From contig JBGUEQ010000015.1 in assembly GCA_041821265.1 (NCBI GenBank), forward strand, positions 28,882 to 92,881: 64,000 nt of DNA, given 5' to 3'. Shown here piece by piece: positions 24,972 to 32,936 of this stretch. How positions within the stretch are numbered: position 1 is the first letter of the stretch; each line of letters opens with the position of its first letter. This stretch comes from Lachnotalea sp041821265 (lineage in GTDB: Bacteria; Bacillota; Clostridia; Lachnospirales; Lachnospiraceae). Position numbers and translations under genes: made by a program. Below the pieces are notes generated by a model. It was not told where the DNA came from. It was given only the letters and a program-made list of their open reading frames with translations, and did no database searches.

Positions 24972-25000
24972 TTGACGAATCACAACTAGCGTGATAAAAT
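24972..25000 (+). promoter_or_regulatory. Sigma-A type promoter of the amino-sugar operon
   Basis: TTGACG (24972-24977) and TAAAAT (24995-25000) with a 17-base spacer, 57 bases before the aminotransferase gene. Confidence 0.75.
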
Positions 25001-25057
25001 AAGAAAGATTTATTGTGTGATAGTATGCATGTATTGCATTGAAAAGGGGTTAACAAG

Positions 25058-26149
25058 ATGATGATAATGCCAAATCGCCTTGATAGAGGCTTTTTTAAAT
25101 ACCAGCAGGAATTTGAAGATAAAGCGTTAGAAGTACTTCGTTCAGGATGGTATGTTTTAGGAAATGAAGTGAAGAGTTTTGAAGCAGAATTTGCAGAATA
25201 TATAGGTATTAAACATTGTGTTGGTCTGGCAAGCGGGTTGGATGCATTGTGGATAGCTTTTAAAATACTTGGGATTGGTGAAGGCGATGAAGTCATTGTT
25301 CAGGCTAATACATATATAGCAAGTGTAATGGGCATTACAATGAATGGGGCAACTCCGATATTTGTTGAACCAGATGAATACTATAATATAGATACATCTA
25401 AGATAGAAGAGAAGATTACAGATAAGACAAAGGCTATTCTAGTCGTTCATTTATATGGTCAATCCTGTAAGATGGATGATGTAGTAGCGTTATCTAAGAA
25501 ATATAATCTACGACTAGTGGAAGATTGTGCACAGTCGCATGGAGCCAAATATAATGGGCAAATGACAGGTACATTTGGAGATATTGGATGTTTTTCCTTT
25601 TATCCATCTAAGAATTTGGGAGCATTTGGCGATGCCGGAGCTATCGTTACCAACGATGCGCAAATAGCAGAAGATTTTAGAGTATATAGAAATTATGGAA
25701 GTGAGAAACGTTATTACAATAAGGTTGTGGGTACCAATTCTAGGCTTGATGAGATTCAGGCAGGACTATTGCGTGTGCGTTTGTCTCATATGGATGAGCT
25801 TACACAAGAAAAGATTGCAATTGCAAACAGATATAGTAGAGAATTGAACAACGCTAAGATTACACTTCCGACAGTTAGAGAAGGTGCGACCTCTATTTAT
25901 CATCAGTACGTTATTAATTGTAGTGAGAGAGATGCGCTCATTTCATATTTAAGTGAAAAAGAAATTGGCACACTCATTCATTATCCAATACCACCACATT
26001 TAGCAGAAGCTTATGAATATCTTGGATATCACAAAGGGGATTATCCTATCGCTGAAAACTATGCTAATACAGTATTGTCAATTCCAATGTACAATGGTAT
26101 GACAGAAGAAGAGCAAACATTTGTAATTGAAGCAATTAATAGATTTTAG
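25058..26149 (+). CDS. DegT/DnrJ/EryC1/StrS sugar aminotransferase (FdtB-like)
   Basis: A 363-residue PLP-dependent sugar transaminase. Motifs: GLASGLDALWIAFKILGIGEGDEVIVQANTY is present in two parts, LVEDCAQSHGAKYNGQ (PLP-binding Asp), FSFYPSKNLGAFGDAG (PLP lysine), and NSRLDEIQAGLLRVRL. It transfers an amino group from glutamate to a keto sugar nucleotide. The next gene is a 3,4-ketoisomerase of the FdtA/QdtA type, so the likely substrate is a dTDP-3-keto-6-deoxyhexose, giving dTDP-3-amino-3,6-dideoxyhexose (Fuc3N or Qui3N). AAGGGG lies 8 bases before ATG 25058. It is the first gene of an operon with FdtA-like, GT2 and GtrA genes. Confidence 0.88.
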   Translation: MMIMPNRLDRGFFKYQQEFEDKALEVLRSGWYVLGNEVKSFEAEFAEYIGIKHCVGLASGLDALWIAFKILGIGEGDEVIVQANTYIASVMGITMNGATPIFVEPDEYYNIDTSKIEEKITDKTKAILVVHLYGQSCKMDDVVALSKKYNLRLVEDCAQSHGAKYNGQMTGTFGDIGCFSFYPSKNLGAFGDAGAIVTNDAQIAEDFRVYRNYGSEKRYYNKVVGTNSRLDEIQAGLLRVRLSHMDELTQEKIAIANRYSRELNNAKITLPTVREGATSIYHQYVINCSERDALISYLSEKEIGTLIHYPIPPHLAEAYEYLGYHKGDYPIAENYANTVLSIPMYNGMTEEEQTFVIEAINRF

Positions 26150-26165
26150 CATGGGAGGATACTTA

Positions 26166-26585
26166 ATGAGTATACATGATCAATATAAGATTTTAGAGTT
26201 TAATGATTTGGGGGACGAAAGAGGAAAACTTGTTGTTGTAGAAGGCGTAAGCGATATTCCGTTTGATATAAAAAGAGTTTTTTATATTTATGGTTCCGAT
26301 ACAGATGTTATTAGAGGACAACATGCGAACAAGAAAACAGAATTTGTGTTAATTAATGTGAGCGGAACTTCTAAGGTAAAAATAGACAATGGTGTGGAAA
26401 CAGAAATAATAGAATTAAACAGACCACGTATGGGATTATATCTTCCAATTAACTTGTGGAAAGATATGTATGATTTTTCAGAAGATTCGGTGTTACTTGT
26501 ATTAGCAAGTGAGCACTATGATGCTTCAGAATATATTCGCGATTATGAACAGTTTGTTAAGGAAGTAGGAGCTTTACATGAGTAG
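26166..26585 (+). CDS. WxcM-like sugar 3,4-ketoisomerase (FdtA/QdtA-like cupin)
   Basis: A 139-residue single-domain cupin. The core ERGKLVVVEG, FDIKRVFYIYG and VIRGQHANKKTEFVLINVSG matches the dTDP-4-keto-6-deoxyglucose 3,4-ketoisomerases. The active-site segment reads RGQHANKK, with His 53 present but Asn 55 where the better known enzymes have a second His, so activity or stereochemistry may differ. It should supply the 3-keto sugar nucleotide to the transaminase encoded 16 bases upstream. I chose ATG 26166 with GGAGG 7 bases before it rather than 26127, which lies inside the upstream gene. Its last 8 bases overlap the GT2 gene. Confidence 0.82.
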   Translation: MSIHDQYKILEFNDLGDERGKLVVVEGVSDIPFDIKRVFYIYGSDTDVIRGQHANKKTEFVLINVSGTSKVKIDNGVETEIIELNRPRMGLYLPINLWKDMYDFSEDSVLLVLASEHYDASEYIRDYEQFVKEVGALHE

Positions 26586-27522
26586 ATTATCAATTATAGT
26601 GCCGGTATATTACAATGCTGACACGATTATGCTTTTATATAAAGATTTAAAGGCGAAGATATTGGAGCAATTAGGGGATTATGAGATCATATTTGTGGAT
26701 GATGGATCTGAGGATAATTCATGGGAAGTCATGAATCAGATTAAATCGTTAGACCAGAATGTGAAATTAGTAAAATTGTCTAAGAACTATGGTGAACATG
26801 CCGCGGTTTTAGCAGGGCTGATGCATTGCACAGGAGATTGTGCGGTAGTAAAACAAGCGGATTTGGTAGAGCCACCAGAACTTATCTTAGAGATGAAAGA
26901 AAGCTGGGAAAAAGGCAACAAAGTAGTACTAGCAGTAAGGGCAGATCGAGATGATAGCTTTATCGAGAAGATGTTTGCTAATATGTATTATGCAATTGTT
27001 CGCAAATTTATTATGGAATCAATGCCTAAGGGTGGATTTGATTGTTATCTTATAGATAGACAAGTTATCGAAGTGCTTCGTTTATTAGACGAGAAGAACT
27101 CGGCATTAACGTTACAGGTACTTTGGGTAGGATTTAAGAGAGACATGATATATTTTCATAGAGGAGCTAGAGAAGTCGGTGAATCAAAATGGACCTTATC
27201 GAAGAAGATTAAGCTCGTATTAGACTCGATGATGAGTTTTTCTTATTTTCCAGTTCGATTTATGTCAGGCATAGGAGTTACTTTTTTTAGTGCATCAGTT
27301 ATATGGGCACTTGTGATTGTATTCCAACGATTATTTACGAATGTGCAAGTTGAAGGCTGGACTTCATTGATGGCAATGATGTTATGCTCATCGGGACTGA
27401 TCATGTTGATGCTCGGAATCTTAGGTGAATATGTGTGGAGAGCATTGGATTCTTCTAGAAACAGACCGCCATATATTGTAGATGAAGTAGTAGGAGATGT
27501 GAAAGAGGAACATGAGTCTTGA
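26578..27522 (+). CDS. Polyprenyl-phosphate glycosyltransferase, GT2 (GtrB/CsbB-like)
   Basis: A 314-residue protein. The N-terminal GT-A domain (LSIIVPVYYNADTI, IIFVDDGSEDNSWEVM, VKLVKLSKNYGEHAAVLAGL) is followed by two membrane segments (about 230-255 and 262-290), the layout of GtrB, CsbB and DPM synthases. The metal-binding DxD region reads KQADLVEPPE, as in this subfamily. It should load a sugar from a nucleotide donor onto undecaprenyl phosphate at the inner face. With the FdtA/FdtB-like enzymes upstream, the donor is likely the amino sugar; GtrA downstream would help flip the product. The TGA stop lies in the loop of a terminator-like hairpin. Confidence 0.88.
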   Translation: MSRLSIIVPVYYNADTIMLLYKDLKAKILEQLGDYEIIFVDDGSEDNSWEVMNQIKSLDQNVKLVKLSKNYGEHAAVLAGLMHCTGDCAVVKQADLVEPPELILEMKESWEKGNKVVLAVRADRDDSFIEKMFANMYYAIVRKFIMESMPKGGFDCYLIDRQVIEVLRLLDEKNSALTLQVLWVGFKRDMIYFHRGAREVGESKWTLSKKIKLVLDSMMSFSYFPVRFMSGIGVTFFSASVIWALVIVFQRLFTNVQVEGWTSLMAMMLCSSGLIMLMLGILGEYVWRALDSSRNRPPYIVDEVVGDVKEEHES

Positions 27523-27538
27523 TAGACTCATGTTTTTG
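27509..27538 (+). terminator. Terminator-like hairpin at the GT2 stop codon
   Basis: A perfect 11-base stem (27509-27519 with 27524-27534, AACATGAGTCT against AGACTCATGTT), a four-base loop that contains the TGA stop codon, and a T-run to 27537. GtrA begins 25 bases later, so readthrough or attenuation is expected here. Confidence 0.75.
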
Positions 27539-27559
27539 TCACTATAAAGGAGTTAATGT

Positions 27560-28048
27560 ATGTTAAATAAAATTTGGGATTTTATAGAGCATCTTGCACA
27601 TTACATAGTTTTTACTTTTGCAAAGTTAATTGGAATTCAGATAAAAGAAGAAAAATGGAATGGCTTTATGCAGTTTATTAAGTTCGGGATGGTGGGCGTT
27701 TCCAATACGTTTATTACCATTGTTGTGAATGCGCTTCTTGTATCAGCAGGTATTCACTATCAAGTAAGTTACTTTGTAGGTTATTTAGCAGGAATCATAA
27801 ATGCTTTTTATTGGAATAACAAATATGTATTTAAGGAAAAAGAAGGCGAAGAACGCTCGATTATGGTGGCATTTATTAAATGTGTAATGTCTTATGCAGG
27901 TGGATATGTTTGCTCTTGCGTTTTACTATTCTTATTTGTAAAGATACTTGGATTATCATCGTATTTCGCACCGATTTTAATTCTTTTCGTAACAATACCC
28001 CTTAATTATGTATTGAATAAGAAATGGGCATTTAAGGCACAGGTATAA
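27560..28048 (+). CDS. GtrA-family membrane protein (putative lipid-linked sugar flippase)
   Basis: A 162-residue protein with four membrane segments (about 45-65, 72-90, 110-130 and 135-152). It has the GtrA family landmarks FIKFGMVGVSNTFIT, VGYLAGIINAFYWNNKYVFK and the C-terminal PLNYVLNKKWAF. GtrA proteins are thought to help move undecaprenyl-phosphate-linked sugars across the membrane, working with a GtrB-type transferase such as the one immediately upstream. An external GT-C enzyme would then use the sugar; the YfhO-like protein encoded at 57.8 kb and several GT-C-type proteins in this window are candidates. AAAGGAG precedes the ATG. Confidence 0.88.
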   Translation: MLNKIWDFIEHLAHYIVFTFAKLIGIQIKEEKWNGFMQFIKFGMVGVSNTFITIVVNALLVSAGIHYQVSYFVGYLAGIINAFYWNNKYVFKEKEGEERSIMVAFIKCVMSYAGGYVCSCVLLFLFVKILGLSSYFAPILILFVTIPLNYVLNKKWAFKAQV

Positions 28049-28068
28049 GGGAGTAAGGGGAGCAAAAT

Positions 28069-28128
28069 TGTGAAGAATTATCTTCACATCTATCAAGGTG
28101 CGTGCTGATGCCGCACGAATGGAGGGTT
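28069..28128 (+). promoter_or_regulatory. Structured two-hairpin leader (candidate cis-regulatory RNA), copy 2
   Basis: P1 is a perfect 8-base stem (28069-28076 with 28081-28088); CATCTATCA follows; P2 is 28098-28102 with 28112-28116 and loop TGCTGATGC; then GAATGGAGGG precedes ATG 28129. Compared with 15668-15729 the stems differ in sequence but pair, while CATCTA(C/T)CA, the TGC(A/T)GA loop and (A/G)AATGGAGGG are kept. Confidence 0.5.
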
Positions 28129-29172
28129 ATGAACAGACAAAACAATCGTAATTATTCTATTGAATTTTGGCGATTTATATTTATAGGTGCTATTTGTATT
28201 ATGCATTTTAGCAACTCATATTTTGGTGTATCACCTTATTTTGATGATGCATATGTAGCAACTGAATTTTTCTTTATTGTTTCAGGCTATTTATTAATGA
28301 AGAGTTTTAATAAGAATAAGAAAAACAAAATATGTGCTTGGAAGTTTACTATAAATAAAGTACTCAGGCTTTATCCTTATTATATTCTTTCCTTTATAGC
28401 AATATTTATTTTTGTTATGATTAATGATAAGGCTAGTATTATGGATTGGATTATCAATCTGGGTGGCTCAGTGTGGGAACTTTTGTTTTTACAAATATCA
28501 GGGCTTAAATGTTTTACATTATTTAATTATCCAACGTGGTATATATCCGCCATGCTGATTGTTGGATATTTAATATATGCATTATTAGAGTTATTTGAAG
28601 AAACATGCATTAAGATTATTATGCCCGTTGCGATTCTTGTTATTTATTGTTTTTTTTCAAGGGAATCAGGTAGTATTGATGTGTGGGGTGGCTCAACGAT
28701 TCTTGGTGTATCGGATGCACTCATGAGAGCCTTTGCAGGGATGAGTTTAGGTGCTATCTGTTATTGGGCTAGTGATGCTTTGAAACAAATGCAATTGAAT
28801 AAAAGGATAAAAATAATCCTTAGTATAGTGGAGCTGTTAGTATTTAGCTTAGCGCTGGGTCTTATGTCTCAAGCAGGGCATACGCAGCTGGATTTTTATA
28901 TTATAGGGTTACTGGCAGTGGCTGTAACAGTATCGTTTTCTGAACAGACTTTTTTGTACAGGCTATTTGATTCTTCTTTCTTTTCATGGATTGGTAAAAT
29001 AAGCTATCCTTTGTTTTTGAATCAGATATTTGTTATAAATATAATGGGAGTAGCCTTTGTGGGATTGGGATACACGAGTGGTATTATAGTTTTTTTGTTG
29101 CTTCTTGTATTAGTGTCATTCATAGAGATTGCTATAGTAGAAGGTATGAAAAAGATTTTTAGAAAATATTAA
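28129..29172 (+). CDS. Acyltransferase family 3 membrane protein, second copy
   Basis: A 347-residue protein with about ten membrane segments. It opens NYSIEFWRFIFIGAICIMHFSNSYF with the conserved His in the first segment (residue 27) and continues AYVATEFFFIVSGYLLMKSF, NKVLRLYPYY and the late SWIGKISYPLFLNQIFVI of OafA-type acyltransferases. It is distinct from the copy at 23.8 kb. I chose ATG 28129: GGAGGG lies immediately upstream and similarity starts there; the earlier ATG 28102 and 28108 fall in the leader hairpin P2. The GGAGGG-to-ATG distance is short (2-3 bases), consistent with tight translational control. It probably acylates the glycan made by the operon. Confidence 0.83.
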   Translation: MNRQNNRNYSIEFWRFIFIGAICIMHFSNSYFGVSPYFDDAYVATEFFFIVSGYLLMKSFNKNKKNKICAWKFTINKVLRLYPYYILSFIAIFIFVMINDKASIMDWIINLGGSVWELLFLQISGLKCFTLFNYPTWYISAMLIVGYLIYALLELFEETCIKIIMPVAILVIYCFFSRESGSIDVWGGSTILGVSDALMRAFAGMSLGAICYWASDALKQMQLNKRIKIILSIVELLVFSLALGLMSQAGHTQLDFYIIGLLAVAVTVSFSEQTFLYRLFDSSFFSWIGKISYPLFLNQIFVINIMGVAFVGLGYTSGIIVFLLLLVLVSFIEIAIVEGMKKIFRKY

Positions 29173-29236
29173 ATCATATAAATAATGTAGTCTTTATTAT
29201 CAGCATACGAATTAGTTTACTGAAAAAATATAAAAC

Positions 29237-29270
29237 AAAGGCCTATCCATTCTAAAGTGGACAGGTCTTT
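29237..29270 (+). terminator. Intrinsic terminator after the second acyltransferase gene
   Basis: A 13-position stem with one mismatch and one wobble (29237-29249 with 29258-29270), ending in T residues. Confidence 0.75.
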
Positions 29271-29383
29271 ATTCGTTTCTATTATGAATAAATAATTGTA
29301 AGCGTCAACTTAAGCAGGCCTTAGTCATCGTAGCCGTTATAATGAATTCAAAGATTATTATATATAAGGTAAAACATGCTGCT

Positions 29384-29917
29384 TTAAAGAGATAAAAATA
29401 ATTCATAAAAGGTTTGTGGATAGCCACAGATAGGGCATATTTCAGGGGCGCATAATCCACTCATAATATTTCCACATCCTAAACAAACCCACGTTCTTTC
29501 ATCTTTTTTACAATATAATTCATTATTTTTTAAATCAGCTGCAGTTATTTTTGTCAAAAAAGAGTGATTTAATTTTATATTACTAATACCATTGAACAAG
29601 GAGGATATATCTGTATAACCTTCTTGCAATGCGATTTGAGAATATTCTAAATAAATATTTTTTTGAGCATATCGTTCATCTTCAGAAGACTCTAAGAGGT
29701 TCTCATATGATGTAGTATTTCCCCCATTCAATAGTCGTCTTAATCGGTTAGCAATAAATCTGTTATTTCTTGAAACAGTACTAAATATATCGCTAATTCT
29801 CAATTGATTTTCATTGCCAGCTTGTATTCCGAATATATTGTTTTTAGAACTTGTTTCTAATTCATTTTTATATGCAATTTGCAAATTAATAAGGGTTTGA
29901 CTTTGCTGAAAATCCAA
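29384..29917 (-). CDS. Degenerate rubrerythrin-like protein with intact rubredoxin-type site
   Basis: A 177-residue protein aligning over its length with rubrerythrin. The C-terminus has the complete rubredoxin-like site WVCLGCGNIMSGLCAPEICPICGYP with four cysteines. The ferritin-like part keeps the pattern YLEYSQIALQEGYTDISSLF, but the two ExxH ligand helices are altered: RNNRFIANRL replaces a typical NEKEHAKRF, and NIKLNHSF replaces VEKEHEKR. A normal diiron peroxidase centre is therefore unlikely. The start is TTG with GGAG 4 bases upstream. It is a lone minus-strand gene between surface-polysaccharide units. It could be an electron-transfer or oxidative-stress sensor derivative, or a decaying copy. 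Confidence 0.75.
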   Translation of the reverse strand: MDFQQSQTLINLQIAYKNELETSSKNNIFGIQAGNENQLRISDIFSTVSRNNRFIANRLRRLLNGGNTTSYENLLESSEDERYAQKNIYLEYSQIALQEGYTDISSLFNGISNIKLNHSFLTKITAADLKNNELYCKKDERTWVCLGCGNIMSGLCAPEICPICGYPQTFYELFLSL

Positions 29918-30092
29918 AATTCTCCTTTTAAATAATTATTCTTAGTTGTTTTATATATAGTATGAAATGCTATATATATTTATGTTTATAAATTAAATAT
30001 TGTATATGTTGAACAATTTGGTTTTCATGCAAATGGTAGATTTACTTCGTAGGACATAAACTATTCTGATTAAGTGAAAAAAAGAAATAAAA

Positions 30093-30128
30093 AGACACCA
30101 CAATGAAAGTAGTTACGTTGTGGTGTCT
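30093..30128 (-). terminator. Intrinsic terminator of the minus-strand GT-C/GT14 unit
   Basis: A perfect 11-base stem (30093-30103 with 30118-30128, AGACACCACAA against TTGTGGTGTCT). On the minus strand it is followed by TTTTTATTTC and more T residues. The rest of the 282-base gap (29918-30199) shows nothing else. Confidence 0.85.
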
Positions 30129-30199
30129 CTAATAGGGGGATTGCAAATTAACGCTTATAAATAATGAAAATTTGAATAGTTACAATTGAATATATGATG

Positions 30200-31768
30200 T
30201 TATTTACTTAGCAATAAGTAATGATCCGTTTGATACAATACAGTGCAATTCTTTAATTTTTTTACCCCATATATTTCGTAGCAAACAGATGAAATATATA
30301 ATACACTCTTCTGATTATCGGCTAAGAAAGATTCCATTCCACCAGCAATACAGTGATAGTCACCGTTGATTTCCCCAAGAAACAAGTTAGATTGCGTCCA
30401 ATCGGAAATCGTTTTATCTTCGTTATTTGTTAAAATGTAGGCATTTGATCCTGCATAAGAGGTCTCAGGCGTAACGCTTGCTGTGAGAAAGCTTTGGAAT
30501 TCATCACCAGAAACATTCTTAACAGCGGATATATTAGTGTTCGTATATCGAACGAGCAGGAAAATAACAATGATAAATAATATGGTTTTGACTCGAAACA
30601 GTATTTGGTTTGATCTCAATAGCTTAGCGGTTAAAATACCAGCTACCATAATAAGTGGGATTAGTGTAGGGTAAACATACCAAATCAGCTTTGTTTTTGA
30701 TGCTGAAAAGAGTAAGAACGGAACAAAAAACCAAAGTGCAAATCCTGAAGTTTTCTTTAAATATTCTTTTTGAAATAGAACGTTAAAAAAGGTTGCTCCA
30801 ATCAGGCACAAAATCATAGCAGTTCTATATATGTAATTACCATTTAAACTAGATTGACTGATTAAGCGATAGGAACCATCTAAATTCTTATAATATCCTT
30901 TGAAAATATTTTCATAATAAAATGCAAAAGGAAATTCATGTCCTTCCAGAGCGGTTGATGTTCTGCTTAGCAAATCGGTATAAAACATTTCATAAAAAAA
31001 TCTAGGACCATCAGCAACAAAACGTGCAATTGCCCAGAGTAACAGTGGAACGGTAAAGGAGAGAAAAAATAATGCCCATTCTTTACGTTTTATTTTCGTA
31101 AGTTCTCCGTTAATTAATAAATAGAGTCCTCCGATAATAACAATAACCCCAGCGTGCCAACTTTTAGTAAGAAAAGCCAAAGCGAAGAAAAGACCACATA
31201 CATAAAGCATCTTCTTGTTCTCGGGAATTAACATCATAGCAAGCATAGCAAAAGTAAACAACATAATGTAGAGAGCATCGGCATCTCCTGCACGTGCCAT
31301 ATGAGCTACAAAGGCTAGTCCACCGGCACAAAAAAATGCCATTGTGAGAAGTGATGCAAGTTTGCTAGAACGCTTTACAAACAAGCAGGTAACAACACAT
31401 GTAAGAAAGTAACAAAAAGCACTATAAAATCTTAATGAAAACACATTGAAACCAAAAATCCTAAAGTCCAACATAATCAACCAATAACTTAGAGGTGGCT
31501 TTAAGTTCCAATAATCATTGGAATAATTATAAGTGTTGACAATGAAGTTTTTGTTCTTATACATCTCATAGGCATTAATTCCGTGTCTGGCTTCATCATA
31601 GTCTATTACCCAACCAACATCTAAGTTATAAAAACACAAAAATAAAAGGATACCAGATAAACATATGAAAATCGGAATATAAAAACGTTCAATAAAATCT
31701 AGAAGTGAGTTGTAAGCCTTACCCATTCGATTGGGCAAGGTAATAGCTTTAAAAGTCTCTAATCTCAT
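30200..31768 (-). CDS. ArnT/PMT-like GT-C glycosyltransferase
   Basis: A 522-residue protein with about 11 membrane segments and an extracytoplasmic C-terminal domain of about 110 residues. The first external loop has DYDEARHGINAYEMY, and the next loop has NLKPPLSYWLIML: the acidic pair plus KPPL motif that defines the ArnT/GT83 and related GT39 enzymes. It should transfer a sugar from undecaprenyl phosphate to an acceptor outside the membrane. It follows the GT14 gene by 22 bases on the same strand, so they form a two-gene unit ended by a strong terminator. The sugar could be the amino sugar made by the operon at 25-28 kb, given that ArnT itself uses an amino sugar; this is inference. Confidence 0.82.
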   Translation of the reverse strand: MRLETFKAITLPNRMGKAYNSLLDFIERFYIPIFICLSGILLFLCFYNLDVGWVIDYDEARHGINAYEMYKNKNFIVNTYNYSNDYWNLKPPLSYWLIMLDFRIFGFNVFSLRFYSAFCYFLTCVVTCLFVKRSSKLASLLTMAFFCAGGLAFVAHMARAGDADALYIMLFTFAMLAMMLIPENKKMLYVCGLFFALAFLTKSWHAGVIVIIGGLYLLINGELTKIKRKEWALFFLSFTVPLLLWAIARFVADGPRFFYEMFYTDLLSRTSTALEGHEFPFAFYYENIFKGYYKNLDGSYRLISQSSLNGNYIYRTAMILCLIGATFFNVLFQKEYLKKTSGFALWFFVPFLLFSASKTKLIWYVYPTLIPLIMVAGILTAKLLRSNQILFRVKTILFIIVIFLLVRYTNTNISAVKNVSGDEFQSFLTASVTPETSYAGSNAYILTNNEDKTISDWTQSNLFLGEINGDYHCIAGGMESFLADNQKSVLYISSVCYEIYGVKKLKNCTVLYQTDHYLLLSK

Positions 31769-31790
31769 AAATAATCCCCTTTTAAAATGG

Positions 31791-32705
31791 TTACAGAGTT
31801 AATTTCTGCTTTTCCATTATTTCATAGTAAATACGTTCAATGATTGCTTCATCAACCGTTAAATCAAATTTTCTTGCAAATAAAAATCCAGAATTCATAA
31901 GCTCCTCATAATCGTTCATAGTCCAAATATATGGATTACCACGACTCCAGTCGATATAACGCTGGTTCGAAGCATAATTATCATTATAATCCGTACAATA
32001 AAGATTGTCCTTAAAATCTGAAGTATATACGAGTGTCTGTAAAATACATTCATCTGGTGCAAAGGTGTAACGAGAACGCTTCGTAGCTTCACCAATATGA
32101 GCCACAGCATAGGAAGCCAATTCATGAGTAACACTACTCCAATTGGACCCATAACTTAATGTATTTCTTAAATCGGCTTGCCGATCCACTTTTAATAGTG
32201 CTTGAATCATAATACTTAATTTCTCACCAACTACCCCTAAAAAGCCTTTGCGAAAAAATCCATTTCCACGTACATATTTAAGGAAAAAATGATAAAGAGA
32301 ATAACGCTTGTATATATAATCTTCTACTGGCGGTTTGGATACAAAATGAACAAATTCTTTGCCAGTATGTTTATCAAAAAAGTCATGGATTTCATCTTGA
32401 GTCTTTAGAGGTAAACATACGCCCGATAATAAATGATAATATTTATAATGGTCGATTTGCGTAGCAGTTTTGTAAAATTCAAGTTGTATATCGGCAAGAC
32501 CAGGAGTTCCCCAACTGCCGGAAAGGCGATTTAATATATATATGTTAGAACGTTTCACAAATGTCTTAAAGTTATCAATGTGATCTATTTTAACATTTTT
32601 ATCGATGTGTAGATAGATATCATTTCGCTCATCGTCAAGAAGGGTAATTAGCTTCTCTAGCAATGACCAATTATTAAAAGCAACTATGCAATATGCATGT
32701 TTCAT
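31791..32705 (-). CDS. GT14-family (core-2/I-branching type) glycosyltransferase
   Basis: A 304-residue soluble glycosyltransferase. The sequence MKHAYCIVAFNNWSLLEKLI, DIYLHIDKNV, KYYHLLSGVCLPLKT and FAPDECILQTL follows the Branch (GT14) family, whose bacterial members are often called beta-1,6-N-acetylglucosaminyltransferase-like. It acts in the cytoplasm, probably building or branching a lipid-linked oligosaccharide. It is the first gene of a minus-strand pair with the ArnT-like enzyme and is divergent from the GT-C gene at 32.9 kb. AGAGGTG precedes the start. The sugar specificity is not predictable. Confidence 0.85.
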   Translation of the reverse strand: MKHAYCIVAFNNWSLLEKLITLLDDERNDIYLHIDKNVKIDHIDNFKTFVKRSNIYILNRLSGSWGTPGLADIQLEFYKTATQIDHYKYYHLLSGVCLPLKTQDEIHDFFDKHTGKEFVHFVSKPPVEDYIYKRYSLYHFFLKYVRGNGFFRKGFLGVVGEKLSIMIQALLKVDRQADLRNTLSYGSNWSSVTHELASYAVAHIGEATKRSRYTFAPDECILQTLVYTSDFKDNLYCTDYNDNYASNQRYIDWSRGNPYIWTMNDYEELMNSGFLFARKFDLTVDEAIIERIYYEIMEKQKLTL

Positions 32706-32774
32706 TTAAAGCACCTCTTTTAATCAAGTTATAATAAAAAGGAGTAAAGATACAGTACCTTTTTAGCTAGGAAA

Positions 32775-32780
32775 AGTATA
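32775..32780 (-). promoter_or_regulatory. Probable -10 element for the GT14 gene
   Basis: On the minus strand this reads TATACT, about 70 bases before the GT14 start; 17 bases further upstream is only a weak -35 (TTTTCA). Confidence 0.4.
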
Positions 32781-32827
32781 CCATATTTTTAGATTGTTGA
32801 AAAGAAAGAACAATTAAAATCAGTTCC

Positions 32828-32856
32828 TTGACGTTTTATATCTGTTATAATATAAT
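32828..32856 (+). promoter_or_regulatory. Strong sigma-A type promoter for the 32937 gene
   Basis: TTGACG (32828-32833) and TATAAT (32851-32856) with a 17-base spacer, 80 bases before the start. A small hairpin (CAAGAC...GTCTTG, about 32887-32909) lies in the leader. Confidence 0.8.
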
Positions 32857-32936
32857 TTGTTATTGTCTTACAATAAATATATAATACAAGACTTACGTTT
32901 TGCGTCTTGAGGGAAGCGAGAGGAAGGCATATAAAA

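Noticed and set aside
15668..28128. Leader pair as a known riboswitch (THF, SAM, preQ1, c-di-GMP, guanidine)
   Set aside because: None of the conserved core sequences I recall for these classes is present; only a covariance search could settle it.
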